57,609 nt of DNA. Source: an uncultured Faecalicatena sp. GTDB lineage: Bacteria > Bacillota > Clostridia > Lachnospirales > Lachnospiraceae. This document shows, piece by piece, positions 34,076-41,911 of this stretch (its first letter is position 1; the number at the start of each line of letters is the position of its first letter). A program made the position numbers and the translations under genes. The DNA lies in the NCBI GenBank assembly GCA_902489075.1, contig CABTYO010000015.1:1-57609 (forward strand), read 5' to 3'. The notes beneath the pieces are model-generated. The model was not told the origin of the DNA. It did not search any database and saw only the letters and a list, made by a program, of their open reading frames with translations.

Positions 34076-34156
34076 TAATTAGAACGTCGAAGAAGATACC
34101 AGATATCCGCTTTGACTTCCAAATACAGGAACAGAAAGTAAGGTGAGATATTACAT

Positions 34157-34600
34157 ATGTTAACAACCAGTGAGTTTTTATCCATCACTAACCAGTTTCA
34201 GAAGGTTTACAGCAGCAGGATGAACCAGGTCGCGTCGGATCATGATATGACCAAGATTGAGATCGATGTTCTGCTGTTCCTTTATAACAACCCCCAGCAT
34301 ACTACGGCGAAGGAGATTGTGGAATTCAGGTATATTGCAAAGTCGTATGTATCAAAGGCTGTGGATCTTCTGGTGAGGCGCGGTTATCTGTCCATTCAGG
34401 AGGATAAATCTGACCGCCGTGTCAGCCATCTGCTGATCAGGGATGAGGCGATGGAAGTAGTGAGGCAGGCAAGAAAAGAGCAGGAAGTTGTAATGCGCCA
34501 GATGTTTCAGGGGATTACAGAGGAAGAACTGAATGCATTTGAAAATATTATGCGCAGGATGGCAGACAATATTAAAATAGACAAACGAGGTGGAAAGTAA
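34157..34600 (+). CDS. MarR family transcriptional regulator
   Basis: The protein has 147 residues and a winged helix-turn-helix: TAKEIVEFRYIAKSYVSKAV (recognition region), then LVRRGYLSIQEDKSDRRVSH (wing with the conserved DxRxxx), flanked by dimerisation helices. It likely represses its own operon through the two operators above, releasing DNA on binding a ligand. It ends 1 bp before the TauE gene, so the ligand may be a substrate of that exporter. The ribosome binding site is AAGGTGAG. Confidence 0.93.
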   Translation: MLTTSEFLSITNQFQKVYSSRMNQVASDHDMTKIEIDVLLFLYNNPQHTTAKEIVEFRYIAKSYVSKAVDLLVRRGYLSIQEDKSDRRVSHLLIRDEAMEVVRQARKEQEVVMRQMFQGITEEELNAFENIMRRMADNIKIDKRGGK

Positions 34601-34601
34601 G

Positions 34602-35372
34602 ATGATAGCAAAAATTTTAGTATGTCTGGCAGCCGGAATGGGTGCCGGAATCGGGACAGGTCTTGCAGGATTATCCGCGGCGGCGGTAATCTCGCCGATG
34701 CTGATCACATTTTTGGGATTTGATGCGTACGAAGCAGTCGGGATCGCACTGGCGTCGGATGTGCTTGCATCAGCCATATCGGCTTATACATATGGCAAAC
34801 ACAAGAATCTGGATATTAAGAACGGACTCGTCATGCTGTTTACTGTGCTGGTATTTACCATGGTGGGAAGTTACATCGCGTCTCTTCTGCCGAACACGAC
34901 GATGGGCGGATTTTCAGTTTTCATGACACTGCTTCTGGGAATCAAATTTATCGTAAGACCGGTTATGACAACGAAAGAGCAGTTGGAAGAGAAAGATAAG
35001 AAGACGAAGATCATCCAGTCTATCCTGTGTGGTATTGTGATTGGTTTTATCTGCGGATTCATCGGTGCAGGCGGCGGAATGATGATGCTGCTTATGCTGA
35101 CAAGCATCCTTGGATACGAGCTGAAGACAGCAGTGGGAACAAGCGTGTTCATCATGTCATTTACGGCATTTACCGGGGCGGTTTCCCACTTTTCCATCAG
35201 CGGCAGCCTGCCGGATATCCCGGCGCTGGTCCTGTGCGTGCTGTTTACACTGATCGGTGCAAGAGTGGCAGCCAGATTTGCGAATAAAGCTCCGGCTAAG
35301 ACTCTGAACAGGGCAACAGGTGTTGTATTGTCTGTCTTGGGAATTGCCATGGTAGCAGTAAAATATTTATAG
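34602..35372 (+). CDS. TauE/SafE family sulfite/organosulfonate-type exporter
   Basis: The protein has 256 residues with about eight membrane segments in two homologous halves: GAGIGTGLAGLSAAAVISPM and, in the second half, GFICGFIGAGGGMMMLLMLT. Both carry the Gly-rich motif of this family. Relatives move sulfite, sulfonates or other small anions. ATG 34602 follows GAGGTGGAAAGTAAG; an in-frame ATG at 34590 lies within marR. It is in an operon with the MarR regulator. The substrate is not deducible. Confidence 0.9.
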   Translation: MIAKILVCLAAGMGAGIGTGLAGLSAAAVISPMLITFLGFDAYEAVGIALASDVLASAISAYTYGKHKNLDIKNGLVMLFTVLVFTMVGSYIASLLPNTTMGGFSVFMTLLLGIKFIVRPVMTTKEQLEEKDKKTKIIQSILCGIVIGFICGFIGAGGGMMMLLMLTSILGYELKTAVGTSVFIMSFTAFTGAVSHFSISGSLPDIPALVLCVLFTLIGARVAARFANKAPAKTLNRATGVVLSVLGIAMVAVKYL

Positions 35373-35386
35373 AATCAGAATTTCAT

Positions 35387-35433
35387 AAAAAGAGGAAGCT
35401 TAGCAGAAATTAATCAGCGGACTTCCTCTTTTT
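35387..35433. terminator. Terminator after the TauE gene
   Basis: AAAAAGAGGAAG (35387-35398) and CTTCCTCTTTTT (35422-35433) form a 12-bp stem with T-run. Symmetric flanks make it usable from both sides; glycerate kinase is convergent. Confidence 0.85.
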
Positions 35434-35438
35434 GTTAT

Positions 35439-35498
35439 TTAGAGCATTGCGGCTTAGAGCACTGCCGCTTAGGATATTGCCGTTTAGGACACTGCCAT
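35439..35498 (-). repeat. 15-bp minisatellite with repeated in-frame stops after glycerate kinase
   Basis: Four 15-bp units (35439-35453, 35454-35468, 35469-35483, 35484-35498) each begin with TTA on the plus strand. Read on the minus strand they give an in-frame TAA every five codons after the gene's own stop (35499-35501). Units resemble the last codons of the gene (GGCTGCTCTAA), so they probably arose by slippage. Confidence 0.8.
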
Positions 35499-36626
35499 TT
35501 AGAGCAGCCGGAAGACCTGTTCCACGCTGTCGATCAGGTTTTGACGTGCATTTCCCGGCTTCATTGCTTCCTCCAGTGTGGTGACTCCACGTACGATCGG
35601 GAAGAAGGCATCAATCCCGGCAGCATTGCAGGCCTTGGCCTCTTTTGTGACACCGCCTGCAAATGCAAGGACCTTTGCACCATGTTTCTTTGCCAGCTTT
35701 GCCACTCCGACGGGGGCTTTTCCCATGGCGGTCTGCAGATCCAGCCGGCCCTCACCTGTTACGGCGATATCAGCGTCTCTCAGTTCCTCATCCAGTCCGA
35801 CTGCGTTAAGAATCAGGTCGATCCCCGGCGTCAGTTCAGCGTTCAGGTAGCTGAGGAAGGCAAATCCCAGTCCTCCTGCGGCCCCGGCACCGTCTGCGTC
35901 TGCAAAATGATTCGAAAGTTCCCTGGAAGTTACCTCGGCAAAGTGTGCCATATCCTGGTCCAGTTTTGTTTTGAGATCCTCAGTCACACCCTTTTGCGGT
36001 CCATAGATATAGGTGGCTCCGTTTTCCCCGCAGAGTGGATTCGTCACATCACAGGCAACCTGGAAATGACACTTTGAAAGTATGTCAGGGACGTCTCTGG
36101 TCTGGATGGCGGCCACTTTACCAAGAGCCTGTCCGCCCTGACCTGCGCTTTCCCCGTTCTGGTCCAGGAAGACATAGCCAAGAGCCGTTAACATTCCGAT
36201 TCCACCGTCGTTGGTCGCACTTCCACCGATACCGATGATAAAATTCCGGCATCCTTTACCAATGGCATCAAGGATCATCTCTCCGACTCCATAGGTGGTG
36301 GCGGTAAGCGGATTCTTCTCTTCCTCGGAAATGAGGATAATCCCGGCGGCAGAGGCCATTTCGATAATGGCGGTCCGGGAATCCTTAAGATATCCATAAT
36401 ATGCCTGGACCGGCTTTCCCAGCGGTCCGGTGACTGTAACGTCGATCCGTTCCCCGCCCATCCCTTCGATCAGCGCATCCGTGGTTCCCTCCCCGCCGTC
36501 AGCCAGCGGCTTCACCACCACATCGGCTTCGGGGTGGGAAAGAAGGATTCCCTCCCGGATGGCAAGTCCTGCCTCCATAGAACTCAGGCTTCCTTTTAAA
36601 GAGTCAATTGCAACAACAACCTTCAT
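35499..36626 (-). CDS. glxK: Glycerate kinase
   Basis: The protein has 375 residues of the GlxK/GarK family, which phosphorylates glycerate (usually to 2-phosphoglycerate), feeding lower glycolysis. The N-terminus MKVVVAIDSLKGSLSSMEA, GIGGSATNDGGIGMLTALG and TGEGRLDLQTAMGKAP are signatures. The start at 36624-36626 has GGAGGG upstream; the 20 residues upstream in frame are encoded by repeats and are rejected. A CdaR-type regulator lies upstream on the same strand, and a tartronate-semialdehyde-reductase-like enzyme is at 39278, so this region may break down glycerate, glucarate/galactarate or glyoxylate-derived compounds. The gene is flanked by minisatellites on both sides. Confidence 0.95.
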   Translation of the reverse strand: MKVVVAIDSLKGSLSSMEAGLAIREGILLSHPEADVVVKPLADGGEGTTDALIEGMGGERIDVTVTGPLGKPVQAYYGYLKDSRTAIIEMASAAGIILISEEEKNPLTATTYGVGEMILDAIGKGCRNFIIGIGGSATNDGGIGMLTALGYVFLDQNGESAGQGGQALGKVAAIQTRDVPDILSKCHFQVACDVTNPLCGENGATYIYGPQKGVTEDLKTKLDQDMAHFAEVTSRELSNHFADADGAGAAGGLGFAFLSYLNAELTPGIDLILNAVGLDEELRDADIAVTGEGRLDLQTAMGKAPVGVAKLAKKHGAKVLAFAGGVTKEAKACNAAGIDAFFPIVRGVTTLEEAMKPGNARQNLIDSVEQVFRLL

Positions 36627-36718
36627 ATCAAATCCCTCCATATCAAAATCTTTTATACAAATTTTCGATACAAATCCTCTACACAAATCCTTTACACAAA
36701 TCCCCTATGCAAATCCTA
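36625..36718 (-). repeat. 13-15-bp minisatellite in the glycerate kinase leader
   Basis: Seven degenerate units related to ATACAAATCCTCT run from the start codon upstream. On the minus strand they read as GGATTTGTGTA-type units, the last of which supplies the ribosome binding site and ATG (GGAGGGATTTGATATG). Confidence 0.75.
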
Positions 36719-36757
36719 TGCAGGAATCGTTAGTGTAAATGCTCTGCTATGAATTTA

Positions 36758-36796
36758 AGTATAACAGAACAAAACACGAAAGATATGGTCCATATC
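36758..36796 (-). promoter_or_regulatory. Glycerate kinase promoter with a palindrome in place of the -35 box
   Basis: An extended -10 (TGTTATACT; TATACT at 36763-36758) has no -35 consensus. Instead, the -35 position overlaps a perfect 15-bp palindrome with arms GATATGG and CCATATC (36782-36796). This is the arrangement expected of an activator-dependent promoter, perhaps under the CdaR-type protein. Confidence 0.5.
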
Positions 36797-36865
36797 ATAA
36801 AAACTGTTGAAAAATATGGAATAAAAATAGTACACATACCAAAATTTTCTGCTGCACCCAGTATC

Positions 36866-37918
36866 TTATCTCCGGCACAGCAGCGCAAACTGCAGCAGAA
36901 ATGCATCCTGAAATACACGGGGATTCAGTCCTGTTTTTTCCGCAATCCGATCCAGCTGGTACTGCAGAGTATTTTTGTGGATAAAAAGTGCGTCAGAAGC
37001 ATCTTTCAAGGATAAACTGCTGATAAAATAGGTTTTTAATATGTGCAGCTCCTTTTCGTTCAGCGGGCTCAGAACATGCTGTGAATATAATTCCTGGATA
37101 TGGCCGGGAACACTCTCCAGCACGAAGTCGATGGAAATATCTTCAATACTGCAGAAAACGGTATTCAGCTGCTTCGCGTGTCCTCTTGCGATCTGGGCAC
37201 TGTGATAGGACTGGCTCAGCTGATAGAGTGGTACAAAAGGACCCAGTCCGGAATACAGGCGGTCTTTATATTTTTTTTCAAATTCTTCCGGGGAAAAATG
37301 GGAATACAGTTTTCTGTCGAATATGACGATCCACTCGCTGGGATACAGATAAAGGGACAGGCGGCAGCCCATACTGGCAAAATAAAAGCGCAGGGAGGGC
37401 TCCAGCGTGGTGTCCCGCATCTGGATGGAGAGAGTGGCATACTCCCCGGAAGGATCAATCTGGTACTGATCAAGGAGCATTTCCAGTTGTTTCTGATTTT
37501 GGATGTTGTCATAAATCAGTGAGGTGACCAGATAATGCAGGGAACGGTTTTCAGAGAGAAGTTCCTCATTGAGCTGCTGCTCTTTTAGAAAGACTTCTGT
37601 GATCTTCGTGATGAGGAATCCGAACCTTTCAAGCTCTGTCGGATCACCTGTGATGCCGATTGCGGCGATGGGGTTTCCTTCCAGAAAAATCGGATAGTTA
37701 ATCCCTTTGTGTGCACCCTGAAAGGTGTGTTCTTCGTCCACGACTACGGGAATCCCATCTTTTACGGTCCGGGCGCCTGCCTCGTGAAAAGTGCCGATGC
37801 GTCTGGAATCCGTGCTTCCGATGATGATGCCGGATGCATTAATCAGGTTGATATCATTTCCAACGACTTCACGGACCGCATTCACGATCTGTGATGCCAG
37901 ATTTTTAGAAAGTTCCAT
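36866..37918 (-). CDS. CdaR family sugar-diacid-type transcriptional regulator
   Basis: The protein has 350 residues. The N-terminal diacid-recognition domain is visible (LASQIVNAVREVVGNDINLI, then NASGIIIGSTDSRRIGTFHE), a central GGDEF-like degenerate region follows, and a PucR-type C-terminal helix-turn-helix (DASDALFIHKNTLQYQLDRI) ends it. Escherichia coli CdaR activates glucarate/galactarate and glycerate genes, including garK. Start 37918 follows GGAGGTGGAAA; the 92-residue in-frame upstream extension reads as translated noncoding sequence. A hairpin (about 36849-36883) overlaps the stop codon. It lies 239 bp upstream of glycerate kinase, its likely target. Confidence 0.92.
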   Translation of the reverse strand: MELSKNLASQIVNAVREVVGNDINLINASGIIIGSTDSRRIGTFHEAGARTVKDGIPVVVDEEHTFQGAHKGINYPIFLEGNPIAAIGITGDPTELERFGFLITKITEVFLKEQQLNEELLSENRSLHYLVTSLIYDNIQNQKQLEMLLDQYQIDPSGEYATLSIQMRDTTLEPSLRFYFASMGCRLSLYLYPSEWIVIFDRKLYSHFSPEEFEKKYKDRLYSGLGPFVPLYQLSQSYHSAQIARGHAKQLNTVFCSIEDISIDFVLESVPGHIQELYSQHVLSPLNEKELHILKTYFISSLSLKDASDALFIHKNTLQYQLDRIAEKTGLNPRVFQDAFLLQFALLCRR

Positions 37919-37946
37919 TTTCCACCTCCATAACAAATATATGTCT

Positions 37947-37955
37947 ATTATAACA
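37947..37955 (-). promoter_or_regulatory. Extended -10 promoter of the CdaR-type gene
   Basis: On the minus strand TGTTATAAT places TATAAT at 37952-37947, with a weak -35. It lies about 30 bp upstream of the start codon. Confidence 0.5.
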
Positions 37956-38002
37956 AAATAGCGAAAGAAAACATATGGAAAGTTCGAAAATAGAATCGGA
38001 TA

Positions 38003-38031
38003 TTGTGAATTGCCGGTCCAGACGTTATAAT
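38003..38031 (+). promoter_or_regulatory. Promoter of the CPBP protease gene
   Basis: TTGTGA (38003-38008), 17-bp spacer, TATAAT (38026-38031). It is divergent from the CdaR-gene promoter. Confidence 0.6.
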
Positions 38032-38082
38032 GAAAAGAACAAATCAAAGAAAGCTGACTTAGAAAAAGACAGGAGGATGCAA

Positions 38083-39114
38083 ATGCCGGAAGAAAAATAT
38101 GATGAAATAGATCAGAAAATGGAAGTAAAAGCGGGGAGGAAGTTTTTTTCAAAGATAGGTTTTGTATATCTGGGGAGCTCCCTTGCAATTGCATGTGTGC
38201 AGGCAGTTGCGCTGCTTATTGTGGAACGGTTCTTTCCCCAGTGGCTGACAGACAGTACAAGTACCCTGCTGGTATCGATGCTGGTGATGTATCTGCTTGC
38301 CATGCCGCTGATGATACTGATTGTCAAGATACTTGATGCAAAGGTGACGCTTCCACAGCACCGTATGAGCCTGGGACAATGGCTTCTGGCGGCAATCATG
38401 TGCTATGGGATCACCTATGGGGCCAATCTTGTGGGAACTGTTGTAACCACGATTATTGGGTTTTTGAAAGGCTCGCCGATAGAGAATGTGCTGGATACCG
38501 TGCTATTGGGGAGTAACATGTGGGTAGTAGGGCTGTTTACCGTGCTGTGCGCTCCGGTTTATGAAGAGTTTATTTTCCGTAAGCTTTTAATTGACCGTGT
38601 GGCTGTGTATGGCGAGGGCGTGGCGATTTTTCTGTCAGGTCTGATCTTCGGACTGTTCCATGGCAATTTAAGCCAGTTTTTCTATACATTCTGCCTCGGA
38701 CTCTTCTTCGGATTCATTTATGTGAAGACCGGGCGCGTCAGATATACGATCGGGCTGCATATGGTGGTGAACTTCCTGGGAAGTGTGCTGCCGATGGCGA
38801 TCATGAAGCTGGCACACTATGATGAATTTATGGAAACGATGCTGATTGCACAGAGAGATGTGATGGAAGGTGCAGCGCGGATGCAGAAATTACTTCCGGG
38901 GATGTTCCTGCTTGCGGGATATGTACTGGTAATATTGGGGACGGCCGTAGCCGGAATTGTACTGCTGATCGTTTACCGGAAGAGATTCAGACTGGTGCCT
39001 GGGCCAGTAAACATTCCGAAGGGGAAAGGGTTTGCAGTGGTGATTGTAAATGCGGGGATGATTTTGTTCTGCGTATATTGGATTGCACAGATTGTGCAGC
39101 AGCTCCTGTCCTGA
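38083..39114 (+). CDS. CPBP family intramembrane glutamic metalloprotease-like protein
   Basis: The protein has 343 residues with about eight membrane segments. It belongs to the CAAX protease and bacteriocin-processing (Abi) family. Motif 1 is Glu161-Glu162-x3-Arg166 (EEFIFR), motif 2 FGLFHG with His193, motif 3 HMVVN with His226 and Asn230. ATG 38083 is chosen since AGGAGG lies 6 bases upstream; another ATG at 38077 is too close. Relatives act in bacteriocin self-immunity or membrane protein processing. No bacteriocin genes are nearby, so the role is open. Confidence 0.93.
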   Translation: MPEEKYDEIDQKMEVKAGRKFFSKIGFVYLGSSLAIACVQAVALLIVERFFPQWLTDSTSTLLVSMLVMYLLAMPLMILIVKILDAKVTLPQHRMSLGQWLLAAIMCYGITYGANLVGTVVTTIIGFLKGSPIENVLDTVLLGSNMWVVGLFTVLCAPVYEEFIFRKLLIDRVAVYGEGVAIFLSGLIFGLFHGNLSQFFYTFCLGLFFGFIYVKTGRVRYTIGLHMVVNFLGSVLPMAIMKLAHYDEFMETMLIAQRDVMEGAARMQKLLPGMFLLAGYVLVILGTAVAGIVLLIVYRKRFRLVPGPVNIPKGKGFAVVIVNAGMILFCVYWIAQIVQQLLS

Positions 39115-39143
39115 TTCAGGAACTACTTTAACCTCATCAGGGA

Positions 39144-39173
39144 AGCAGCGAAGCGGATTTTGAATATCCGTTT
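39144..39173 (+). repeat. 30-bp repeat, copy 1 (GGATTT-GAATATCC core)
   Basis: It matches 40157-40186 at 25 of 30 positions with no gaps. The core CGGATTTTGAATATCCG can fold as a short hairpin. It lies in the gap before the hydroxyacid dehydrogenase gene. Confidence 0.65.
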
Positions 39174-39277
39174 TGACAGGTCAGGCTGGATAAGTAGAAA
39201 TATATGCTGCAGCAGGAAAGCTGAACAGCCAGTTCGGGTGGAAGGGCAGCAATGATAAAAAGAAAAGGAGAATGAAT

Positions 39278-40138
39278 ATGAAAAAAATAGGTTTTATCGG
39301 TGTTGGAATTATGGGGAAATCCATGGTACGCAATTTGATGAAGGAAGGCTTTGAACTGCACATTTATGCGAGAAACAAGGCAAAAGTGGAGGATGTGATC
39401 CAAGAAGGCGCCATCTTCCATGACAGCATCAAAAGCTGCGTGGCAGGCTGTGAAGCGGTGATCACGATCGTAGGTTTTCCAAAAGATGTGGAGGAAGTAT
39501 ATTTTGACCAGGGCAATATTCTGGACAGTGCAGAGAAGGGGGCATATCTGATTGATATGACGACGACCAGCCCTCAGATCGCTGAGAAGATTTATCAGGA
39601 AGGAACAAAAGCAGGGTTCCATGTCCTGGATGCGCCTGTGACAGGCGGTGACTCAGGGGCGAGAGAAGGAACGCTGTCTATCCTTGTGGGCGGTGAGAAG
39701 GATGACTATGAAGCATGTATGCCTCTCTTTAAAGCCATGGGCACGAATATCAACTATCAGGGAAAAGCAGGCTGCGGACAGCACTGCAAGCTGGCGAACC
39801 AGATCATGATCGCCGGAACATTATCCGGAGTCTGTGAGGCACTGACCTATGCGAAAGCCAAGGGGCTGGATCTGGATACCGTTCTGAAATCCGTTTCCAC
39901 AGGGGCAGCAGGCAGCAAACAGCTCGATACTTTTGGACCAAAGATTCTGGCAGGAGATTTTAACCCTGGATTTTTTATGAAGCACTTTATCAAGGATATG
40001 AAGCTTGCATTGATTGAGGCGAATATGAGCGAACTTGATCTGGGTGTCTTAAGCCAGGTGCTTGCCAATTATGAGGAACTGGAAGCCGAAGGGTATGGAG
40101 ACCTGGGAACACAGGCACTGATGAAGTATTATGAATAA
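39278..40138 (+). CDS. 3-hydroxyacid dehydrogenase of the GarR/GlxR (tartronate semialdehyde reductase) family
   Basis: The protein has 286 residues. The Rossmann NAD(P) motif GFIGVGIMGKSM opens the protein, DAPVTGGDSGAREGTLSILV is the substrate loop, and GCGQHCKLANQ holds the catalytic Lys. The family includes tartronate semialdehyde reductase and 3-hydroxyisobutyrate dehydrogenase. Closeness to glycerate kinase and a CdaR-type regulator favours tartronate semialdehyde reduction to glycerate, but this is inference. ATG 39278 follows AAAAGGAG at 7 bases; the ATG at 39272 is too close to the site. Confidence 0.9.
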   Translation: MKKIGFIGVGIMGKSMVRNLMKEGFELHIYARNKAKVEDVIQEGAIFHDSIKSCVAGCEAVITIVGFPKDVEEVYFDQGNILDSAEKGAYLIDMTTTSPQIAEKIYQEGTKAGFHVLDAPVTGGDSGAREGTLSILVGGEKDDYEACMPLFKAMGTNINYQGKAGCGQHCKLANQIMIAGTLSGVCEALTYAKAKGLDLDTVLKSVSTGAAGSKQLDTFGPKILAGDFNPGFFMKHFIKDMKLALIEANMSELDLGVLSQVLANYEELEAEGYGDLGTQALMKYYE

Positions 40139-40156
40139 TCAGTGCCTGTGTAAGGC

Positions 40157-40186
40157 GGCAGTAAAGTGGATTTGGAATATCCGTTT
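40157..40186 (+). repeat. 30-bp repeat, copy 2 (GGATTT-GAATATCC core)
   Basis: Second copy of the element at 39144-39173, placed after the dehydrogenase gene, so the gene is bracketed. A degenerate third copy may be present near 54833-54855. Confidence 0.65.
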
Positions 40187-40216
40187 AGGAGAAACTAAGA
40201 AAGCTGGGAGGAACCT

Positions 40217-41017
40217 ATGAAACTGACAATTTTGGGAACTGGAAATGCATCTGTGACAGAATGTTATAACACCTGTTTTGTTCTGTCGGATGAGGACAGG
40301 CATTTTCTGGTGGATGCAGGAGGCGGCAATCAGATACTGGGGATATTAAAGGATGTGGGAGTGCCCCTGGAAGAGATTCATGATATTTTTATTACCCATG
40401 AGCATATCGATCATCTGCTTGGTCTGATCTGGATTATCCGTATGATCGGGCAGAAGATGAATCAGGGAAAATATGAGGGCGAAGTGCGCATATACTGCCA
40501 CAGCGGTCTGATTTCCACCATTACGACCATTGCGGAACTGACGATTCAGAAAAAGGTGACCAGGCATATCGGTGAGCGTATTCTTCTGATTCCGGTGGAA
40601 AGCGGGGAGCAGAAGAAGATACTGGACTGTGACGTAACATTTTTCGATATCGGTTCTACCAAGGCCAGACAGTTCGGATTTACCATGACGACAAAAGAGG
40701 GCGTGAAGCTTACCTGCTGTGGTGATGAACCATATAACCCGTGTGAGGAGGCATATGTAAAGGGCAGTGACTGGCTGATGCACGAGGCCTTCTGTTTGTT
40801 CTGCGAGGCTGATAAATTCGATCCTTATGAGAAGCACCACAGCACTGTAAAAGAGGCGTGCCAGCTGGCAGAGGAACTCAAGGTGCCAAATCTGATTCTT
40901 TATCACACAGAGGCGACCCATCTGAAAGAGCGGAAGGAACTGTATACTAAGGAAGGTAGAAGATACTATAACGGGAATCTGCTTGTGCCGGATGATAAAG
41001 AGGTATTTGAGCTGTAG
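40217..41017 (+). CDS. MBL-fold metallohydrolase (ribonuclease Z-like)
   Basis: The protein has 266 residues. It has the metallo-beta-lactamase fold: N-terminal MKLTILGTGNASVTECYNTC, the metal motif THEHIDHLLG (HxHxDH), CCGDEPYNP and a late metal His in LILYHTEATHLKERKELY. It resembles the RNase Z/arylsulfatase-like group. Substrate is unknown. TGGGAGG precedes the ATG. It is 78 bp after the dehydrogenase, co-directional. Confidence 0.88.
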   Translation: MKLTILGTGNASVTECYNTCFVLSDEDRHFLVDAGGGNQILGILKDVGVPLEEIHDIFITHEHIDHLLGLIWIIRMIGQKMNQGKYEGEVRIYCHSGLISTITTIAELTIQKKVTRHIGERILLIPVESGEQKKILDCDVTFFDIGSTKARQFGFTMTTKEGVKLTCCGDEPYNPCEEAYVKGSDWLMHEAFCLFCEADKFDPYEKHHSTVKEACQLAEELKVPNLILYHTEATHLKERKELYTKEGRRYYNGNLLVPDDKEVFEL

Positions 41018-41118
41018 GAATATAGAATATCTGCAAAATAAAAGCCGGAAAGATACGTCTGTTATTTGTGATTTACCTGAAAATCTGACCCAAAATTGAA
41101 TATCTCCCTGTCATAGTA

Positions 41119-41147
41119 TTGACAAGAATTTAAATAACCTGTATTCT
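41119..41147 (+). promoter_or_regulatory. Promoter of the ABC exporter
   Basis: TTGACA (41119-41124), 17-bp spacer, TATTCT (41142-41147). Confidence 0.6.
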
Positions 41148-41200
41148 TGTATTAAGAAAGTAGTACAAATTGTTTTCTACATACATGCAGGAGGGTAATC

Positions 41201-41911
41201 ATGCTGGAAATTCAAGATTTGAGTAAATCATATGGAAAGTACCTTGCGGTAGACAAGGTGAATTTTTTTATCCCGGACGGACAGGTAGGGGTACTCTTGG
41301 GACCGAACGGGGCGGGCAAGTCTACGATTATCAAGAGTATTGCAGGGCTGCTGCGATATACAGGCAGGATCGGGATTCAGGGGATCGATGCGAAGACACT
41401 GGAGGCAAAGCGTCTGTTCGCCTATGTGCCTGAGATTCCCGCCATGTTCGAGGCTCTGACGGTACGGGAGCATATTGAATATATCCGCAGGGCATACAAC
41501 AGCAGCGTCACGGATGAGGAGATTGAGGCAATGCTTGTGCGTTTTGATCTGGATGACAAGCAGGACAAGCTGGGTAATGAGCTGTCTAAGGGAATGATGC
41601 AGAAGGTCAGCATCTGCTGTGCTCTGGCAATCAAGCCCAAGGTGATTCTTCTGGACGAGCCGATGGTCGGTCTGGACCCGAAGGCGATCAAGGAGTTAAA
41701 AGAGGTGGTACATGAACTTCGTGATCAGGGGACGACGGTACTGATCAGTACGCATATGCTTGAGATGGTGGAGAATCTGTGGGATGTGATGTTTGTGATG
41801 GAGAAGAGCCATATCATCGGTTCTTATCATAAGTCAGAGGTTGGAGAGAAGGATCTGGATGACCTGTTCTTCGAGATGACAGGCAGTTGGGAAACGGATG
41901 GTGAGTCATAG
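41201..41911 (+). CDS. ABC transporter ATP-binding protein
   Basis: The protein has 236 residues. Walker A GPNGAGKS, Q-loop in YVPEIPAMFEALTV, signature LSKGMMQKV (a known variant of LSGGQ), Walker B VILLDEP and the H-loop in LISTHMLEM are present. It drives export with the permease that follows directly; the two are adjacent with no gap. CAGGAGGG is upstream of ATG. The substrate is unknown; this type often moves drugs, peptides or lipids. Confidence 0.95.
   Translation: MLEIQDLSKSYGKYLAVDKVNFFIPDGQVGVLLGPNGAGKSTIIKSIAGLLRYTGRIGIQGIDAKTLEAKRLFAYVPEIPAMFEALTVREHIEYIRRAYNSSVTDEEIEAMLVRFDLDDKQDKLGNELSKGMMQKVSICCALAIKPKVILLDEPMVGLDPKAIKELKEVVHELRDQGTTVLISTHMLEMVENLWDVMFVMEKSHIIGSYHKSEVGEKDLDDLFFEMTGSWETDGES

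Noticed and set aside
36627..36686. 20-residue N-terminal extension of glycerate kinase
   Set aside because: It is encoded by the minisatellite units; the ribosome binding site and family N-terminus fix the start at 36626.
37919..38194. 92-residue N-terminal extension of the CdaR-type regulator
   Set aside because: It covers the divergent promoter region, and GGAGG lies just before the start at 37918.
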